This document shows, one piece after another, positions 60,611-64,000 of a stretch of DNA of 64,000 bases (the stretch's first letter is position 1; each line of letters opens with the position of its first letter). The translations under genes and the position numbers were made by a program. Below the pieces are notes generated by a model. The model was not told the origin of the DNA. It did no database searches and was given only the letters and a program-made list of their open reading frames with translations. The stretch comes from Sulfuritalea sp. (GTDB lineage Bacteria > Pseudomonadota > Gammaproteobacteria > Burkholderiales > Rhodocyclaceae), in assembly GCA_016710465.1 (NCBI GenBank), contig JADJVS010000012.1, positions 310,001-374,000 of the forward strand, read 5' to 3'.

Positions 60611-61462
60611 TCAGCGTGCCAGCGCGTCGCTGGCGAGGCTGGTCACGTCGGCGGCGCCCTGCCCGGCGGCGATAAGCTGGTCCATGCGCGCGGCAATCCC
60701 CGGCAACACCGCCAGCGGGCGGCCGCCGGCTGTCTCCAGCATCAATCCGAAATCCTTGCGCGCCATGGCCAGCTCGAAGCTGGGCGCGAAATCGCCTTGC
60801 GCCATGCTGGCGCCGCGCGTGGCGACCATGGCGTTGAGGTCGAAAAGCCGCGCCAGGTCGATGGCCTCCCGGGCGTCGACGCCGGTCGCCTGGGCCAGCG
60901 TCATGACATCGGCAAGGGTGCCGACCAGGCTGAGGATCAGCGCATTGCCAAGCAGCTTCTTGGCCGCCGCCAGGTCGCTGCGCTCGCCCTGGTACTCGAG
61001 CCGGCCGGTCATCGCCGCAAGCTCATCCTTCACCGCATCGAAGATCGCACGCGGCCCGGCGGCGAGCATCGAGCCCTTGGCGCCGCGCGCCGCCAGCGGG
61101 GTCATGAACACGGGGCAGTGCAGGAAACGCAGCCGTTCGGCCGCCAGCCGCGCCGCGCGTCGCGCGGTCAGTTCCGGCAGGGTCGTGCTGTGGTCGATCA
61201 GGATCGCATCGGCGCGCATTCCGGGGCGCGCCGACGCGATGACCGCGTCGACCACCGCGTCATCCTTCAGCACCAGGTGTACGCGTTCGGCGTCGCGCAC
61301 CGCCTCGGCCGGCGTGGCCGCGACCACGATCCCGAAGCGTGCCAGGTCCCGTGCCTTGTCGACGGACCGGTTCCAGACCGTGACCTTGTCGCCGCGCTTT
61401 GCGGCCGCTTCGGCGCAGGCGCCACCAAGCAGCCCGGTGCCAAGAAATGCAATGTTTGCCAT
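60611..61462 (-). CDS. 3-hydroxyisobutyrate dehydrogenase-family oxidoreductase
   Basis: This 283-residue protein has the Rossmann motif FLGTGLLGG near residue 6, LIDHSTTLPE near 90, the PVFMTPLAARGAKGSML block near 115 and the catalytic Lys in AAAKKLLGNALILS near 165, then ARKDFGLMLETA. These are the NAD-binding and catalytic motifs of beta-hydroxyacid dehydrogenases. The substrate is unknown. I took the ATG at 61462; the upstream extension is not conserved-looking. Confidence 0.87.
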   Translation of the reverse strand: MANIAFLGTGLLGGACAEAAAKRGDKVTVWNRSVDKARDLARFGIVVAATPAEAVRDAERVHLVLKDDAVVDAVIASARPGMRADAILIDHSTTLPELTARRAARLAAERLRFLHCPVFMTPLAARGAKGSMLAAGPRAIFDAVKDELAAMTGRLEYQGERSDLAAAKKLLGNALILSLVGTLADVMTLAQATGVDAREAIDLARLFDLNAMVATRGASMAQGDFAPSFELAMARKDFGLMLETAGGRPLAVLPGIAARMDQLIAAGQGAADVTSLASDALAR

Positions 61463-61632
61463 GGATGTTTCCCCGATGAATTGCGCGGTCCGGATAGCCT
61501 GCGGACTCATTGTCGGCAAGCAGGGCCGCCGCGAAATAGTACGCCTTGCCACGACCGGCGCGGCGATTGCACCGCACTGGCTGCAGTGGCAGAATCCAAC
61601 TGCTGACATAGACAATCCGTCGGGGATTCGCA

Positions 61633-61998
61633 GTGCCACACGAAATAGTCTGGGAAGAGCGCGGCGTGCACAAACGCTTCAGCGGCTTTCTTTCGTTCGA
61701 GGAATTCGCCCGCGTGCAGGAGGAAGTCCTCGCTGATCCGCGCGTTGATACCCTGCGCTACATCATTAACGATTTCCTCGCCGTAGAAGGCTATTCCGTG
61801 ACCCGCGAAGAGGCAGAGTACTCGGGGGCAATCAATCGCGGCACCAGTTTCTCCAACTCGCGAATTCGCGTCGCCTGCGTTACCACGAATATGTCGGCCC
61901 GGCTGCTGATAAAGGCTGCCGCGCTGCTCTCGTCGCTGGAGGTGCGTACCTTCCCCACGCTGGACATGGCACGCGCTTGGGCCTGCGCCCCGCGCTGA
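61633..61998 (+). CDS. Small protein of unknown function, STAS/SpoIIAA-like in size
   Basis: This 121-residue protein starts at a GTG and has an alternating strand-helix pattern (RFSGFLSFEEFARVQEEVLA, DTLRYIINDFLAVEGYSVT, RIRVACVTTNMSARLLIKAA) that recalls STAS/SpoIIAA-like folds. No catalytic motif was seen. It is a single gene flanked by divergent and convergent neighbours. The family assignment is tentative. Confidence 0.6.
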   Translation: MPHEIVWEERGVHKRFSGFLSFEEFARVQEEVLADPRVDTLRYIINDFLAVEGYSVTREEAEYSGAINRGTSFSNSRIRVACVTTNMSARLLIKAAALLSSLEVRTFPTLDMARAWACAPR

Positions 61999-62008
61999 GG
62001 CGGCGTTC

Positions 62009-62464
62009 TCAGGTCGCGGTCGGCTCGCGGCCGTGGTGTGCCTCGGCGACGAGATAAGGCTGCAGCCTGGCACGCAAGGATTCCGGGATGGGTATGCCCT
62101 GCAGGCCATCGAGGCTGGCGACGACGCGCACCAGCTCGGCGCGCAGGCGTACCTGTTCATTGACGCTGGCCTCGACCAGCAAACGGAAGGATTTGTTGCC
62201 GATGCGCGTGACGAAAAGTCGAAGGCAGAGCACGTCGCCGATCTTCGACGGCGAGAGAAAATCCACCTCGATGCGCGCCGCCGGAATGCCGATGCGCTCC
62301 ACGGCATGCAGGTCGGCAAAGCTGGTCTTCATGCCCTCGGTGAACCAGTCCTCGATCAGTTCATCAATGATGACCAGGTACTCGGGGTAAAACACGATTC
62401 CCGCCGGATCGCAATGGTGAAAGCGGATCAGTTGGTGTTTCTCGAAATAGTTTTTTGCTGTCAT
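62009..62464 (-). CDS. 4-hydroxybenzoyl-CoA thioesterase-family protein
   Basis: This 151-residue hotdog-fold protein has the active-site block HHCDPAGIVFYPEYLVIIDE, with the Asp near residue 19, IPAARIEVDFLSPSKIGD and RIGNKSFRLLVEAS. This is the 4HBT group that hydrolyses aromatic acyl-CoA. It could release a trapped CoA ester or finish the pathway. Unlike the thioesterase at 27307 it has no cysteine tail. Confidence 0.88.
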   Translation of the reverse strand: MTAKNYFEKHQLIRFHHCDPAGIVFYPEYLVIIDELIEDWFTEGMKTSFADLHAVERIGIPAARIEVDFLSPSKIGDVLCLRLFVTRIGNKSFRLLVEASVNEQVRLRAELVRVVASLDGLQGIPIPESLRARLQPYLVAEAHHGREPTAT

Positions 62465-62552
62465 GGGAATCGATCAGGCGGGTTTGCCGCAACGCCGCAG
62501 TATGGCGGCGCGCGACGCGGTGGTCAATCGCGGGGCTTGCCCCCCGCGACGC

Positions 62553-64000
62553 TCAGAGTTCCAGCGCGAAGGCGTTCGCCGTCTCGCCGGCGCCGACTAT
62601 TGCCGCCGCCAGGGCCGGGGCCTGAACCCCCAGTGCATGAGCATGGAAGCGCGCCAGTTCGACCAGGTCGCGCAGGTAGCCGGCATCCCAGGCATCGGCG
62701 CGCGCCGGTCGCGTCGCGGCCAGCGCGACGCGACCCATCTGCCAACTGCCGCAGACCGTGCCCAGCAGGTGCAGGAAGGGCACGGCACCGGCCAGCACGG
62801 CCCCAAGCCGCTCACGGCCGTTGGCGAGTATCCAGTCGAGGGCGCGCTCCAGCGCAAGGATATCCTCTTCAAGCCGCTGGCCCAGCGAGCGCAGATTGCC
62901 TGTCGCCGACAACTCGGCGGCAACGCCGCGCATCTCGGTGATCAGCTCGCGCAAGGTGGCGCCGTTTTCACGCAGGACCTTGCGCCCGATCAGGTCATTG
63001 GCCTGGATTCCCGTCGTGCCTTCGTAGATGGTGATGATGCGGGCATCGCGGTAGTGCTGGGCGATGCCGGTCTCCTCGACGAAACCCATGCCGCCGTGGA
63101 CCTGGATCGCGTCGTAGCAGATCTGCTGGCAGGTCTCGGTGCACCAGCCCTTGACCACCGGCATCAGCAGGTCAACGTAACGCCGCGCCTTGTCGGCCGC
63201 CGCGCGGTCCGGCGCGTGGCGTGCGAGGTCGAACCAGCCGGCGGCGGTCAGCGCCAGCGCGCGCATGGCCATTATCCGGGCGCGCATGGTCAGCAGCATG
63301 CGTTTGACGTCGGGATGACCGATGATCGGCTGGCCGGCCGCGCCGCTGACGGCATCGCGGCCCTGAACGCGTTCCTTGGCGAAGGCCAGCGCCTGCTGGT
63401 AAGCGCGCTCACCGATGCCTATGCCCTGCACGCCGACGCCGAAACGCGCCTCGTTCATCATGATGAACATGTATTCGAGGCCGCGGTTGGCCTGGCCCAC
63501 CAGATAGCCGATGGCGCCATCGTTGTCGCCGAAGCTCATGGCGCAGGTCGGGCTGCCGTGGATGCCCAGCTTGTGTTCGAGGCCGACGCAGCGCAGGTCG
63601 TTCTTCGCGCCCAGGCTGCCATCGGCATTCACCAGGAACTTGGGCACCAGGAACATCGAGATGCCCTTGACGCCCGGCGGCGCATCCGGCAGGCGCGCCA
63701 GCACCAGGTGCCTGATGTTGGGCGTGATCTCGTGCTCGCCGTAGGAAATGAAAATCTTCTGTCCGCTGATCCGATAGCTTCCATCCGCCTGCGGCTCGGC
63801 GCGCGTACGGATGGCGGCGAGGTCGGAGCCGGCCTGCGGCTCGGTGAGGTTCATGGTGCCGCCCCACTCGCCCGTCACCAGCTTTTCGAGGTAGGTGGCT
63901 TTCAGTTCGTCGCTGGCGGCGAGCAGGATGGCCTCGGATTCGCCGGTATTGAGCTGGGGCAGCATGGTGAAGGCGGTATTGGCCGAGAACCACATTTCCC
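62553..64000 (-). CDS. Acyl-CoA dehydrogenase with C-terminal extension, 5' end beyond the window
   Basis: At least 482 residues are visible and the frame runs off the window edge, so the true start is not seen. It has MNLTEPQAGSDLAAIRTRAE (FAD/substrate motif), QKIFISYGEHE, GHPDVKRMLLTMRARIMAMR, and IQVHGGMGFVEETGIAQHYRDARI followed by YEGTTGIQANDLIGRKVL. The Glu of YEGTTG is the catalytic base. The extra C-terminal helical domain is that of the FadE5/AidB-like long acyl-CoA dehydrogenases, about 590 residues in full. It ends the visible CoA cluster. Confidence 0.88.
   Translation of the reverse strand, partial: EMWFSANTAFTMLPQLNTGESEAILLAASDELKATYLEKLVTGEWGGTMNLTEPQAGSDLAAIRTRAEPQADGSYRISGQKIFISYGEHEITPNIRHLVLARLPDAPPGVKGISMFLVPKFLVNADGSLGAKNDLRCVGLEHKLGIHGSPTCAMSFGDNDGAIGYLVGQANRGLEYMFIMMNEARFGVGVQGIGIGERAYQQALAFAKERVQGRDAVSGAAGQPIIGHPDVKRMLLTMRARIMAMRALALTAAGWFDLARHAPDRAAADKARRYVDLLMPVVKGWCTETCQQICYDAIQVHGGMGFVEETGIAQHYRDARIITIYEGTTGIQANDLIGRKVLRENGATLRELITEMRGVAAELSATGNLRSLGQRLEEDILALERALDWILANGRERLGAVLAGAVPFLHLLGTVCGSWQMGRVALAATRPARADAWDAGYLRDLVELARFHAHALGVQAPALAAAIVGAGETANAFALEL

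Noticed and set aside
62588..62612. Seventh full copy of the dispersed repeat
   Set aside because: The match to GCCGGCGCCGACT is partial and lies within the conserved end of an acyl-CoA dehydrogenase, so it is probably chance coding similarity.

Overview
The window is high-GC DNA from a betaproteobacterium. Gene families and operon style suggest a Rhodocyclales/Burkholderiales-type aromatic degrader, but no rRNA or other marker fixes the taxon. No tRNA, rRNA or CRISPR array was seen. The dominant theme is uptake and breakdown of aromatic acids, interrupted by a decayed defence island and two accessory patches.

Region by region. 1-6.3 kb: housekeeping and stress genes (EF-G-like GTPase, DUF454 protein, B12-binding radical SAM protein, HMCES/YedK, metallo-beta-lactamase-fold hydrolase). 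6.4-16.6 kb: one long minus-strand operon for protocatechuate 4,5-cleavage (ModA-like protein, ligJ, ligK, DUF1932 dehydrogenase, ligI with a frameshift, ligA, ligB, ligC, aldo/keto reductase, a second ligA/ligB pair, pobA). 16.9-22.3 kb: a defence-island remnant holding an IS630 transposase, deleted hsdM/hsdS, an intact AbiE toxin-antitoxin pair, an hsdR tail and a YgjP-type metallopeptidase. 22.4-32.8 kb: LysR regulator, TRAP transporter, alpha/beta hydrolase, thioesterase, indolepyruvate:ferredoxin oxidoreductase (iorBA) and an MFS carrier. 32.9-36.1 kb: VapBC, an FmdB-like zinc ribbon and a three-gene cassette with a TIGR04255-type protein. 36.7-44.8 kb: small enzymes, an AraC regulator and a branched-chain-type ABC importer whose last ATPase reads in frame into an aldehyde dehydrogenase. 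45.0-47.7 kb: betaine-lipid genes btaA and btaB (btaB frameshifted). 48-64 kb: a CoA-thioester aromatic/alicyclic cluster (acyl-CoA dehydrogenases, SDRs, CoA ligase, orphan TRAP binding protein, crotonases, TetR regulator, a BcrC/BcrB-like benzoyl-CoA-reductase pair without its ATPase subunits, MFS, thioesterase).

How it works together. pobA turns 4-hydroxybenzoate into protocatechuate, which the lig genes take to pyruvate and oxaloacetate. A shared LysR-type box lies 53 bp before both the lig operon and ior, and also before the TRAP operon, which ties import, arylpyruvate oxidation and ring cleavage together. A second shared site, TGAA-N6-TTCA, lies before the TRAP operon, the CoA cluster operons, the BcrC/B-like pair and the TetR gene, and suggests a TetR regulon.

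Sequence-level oddities: a dispersed repeat of about 26-30 bp in six intergenic copies, a palindromic repeat found twice inside the iorB reading frame, a 104-bp inverted-repeat element in the lig operon, and four single-base frameshifts that are either real decay or assembly errors.
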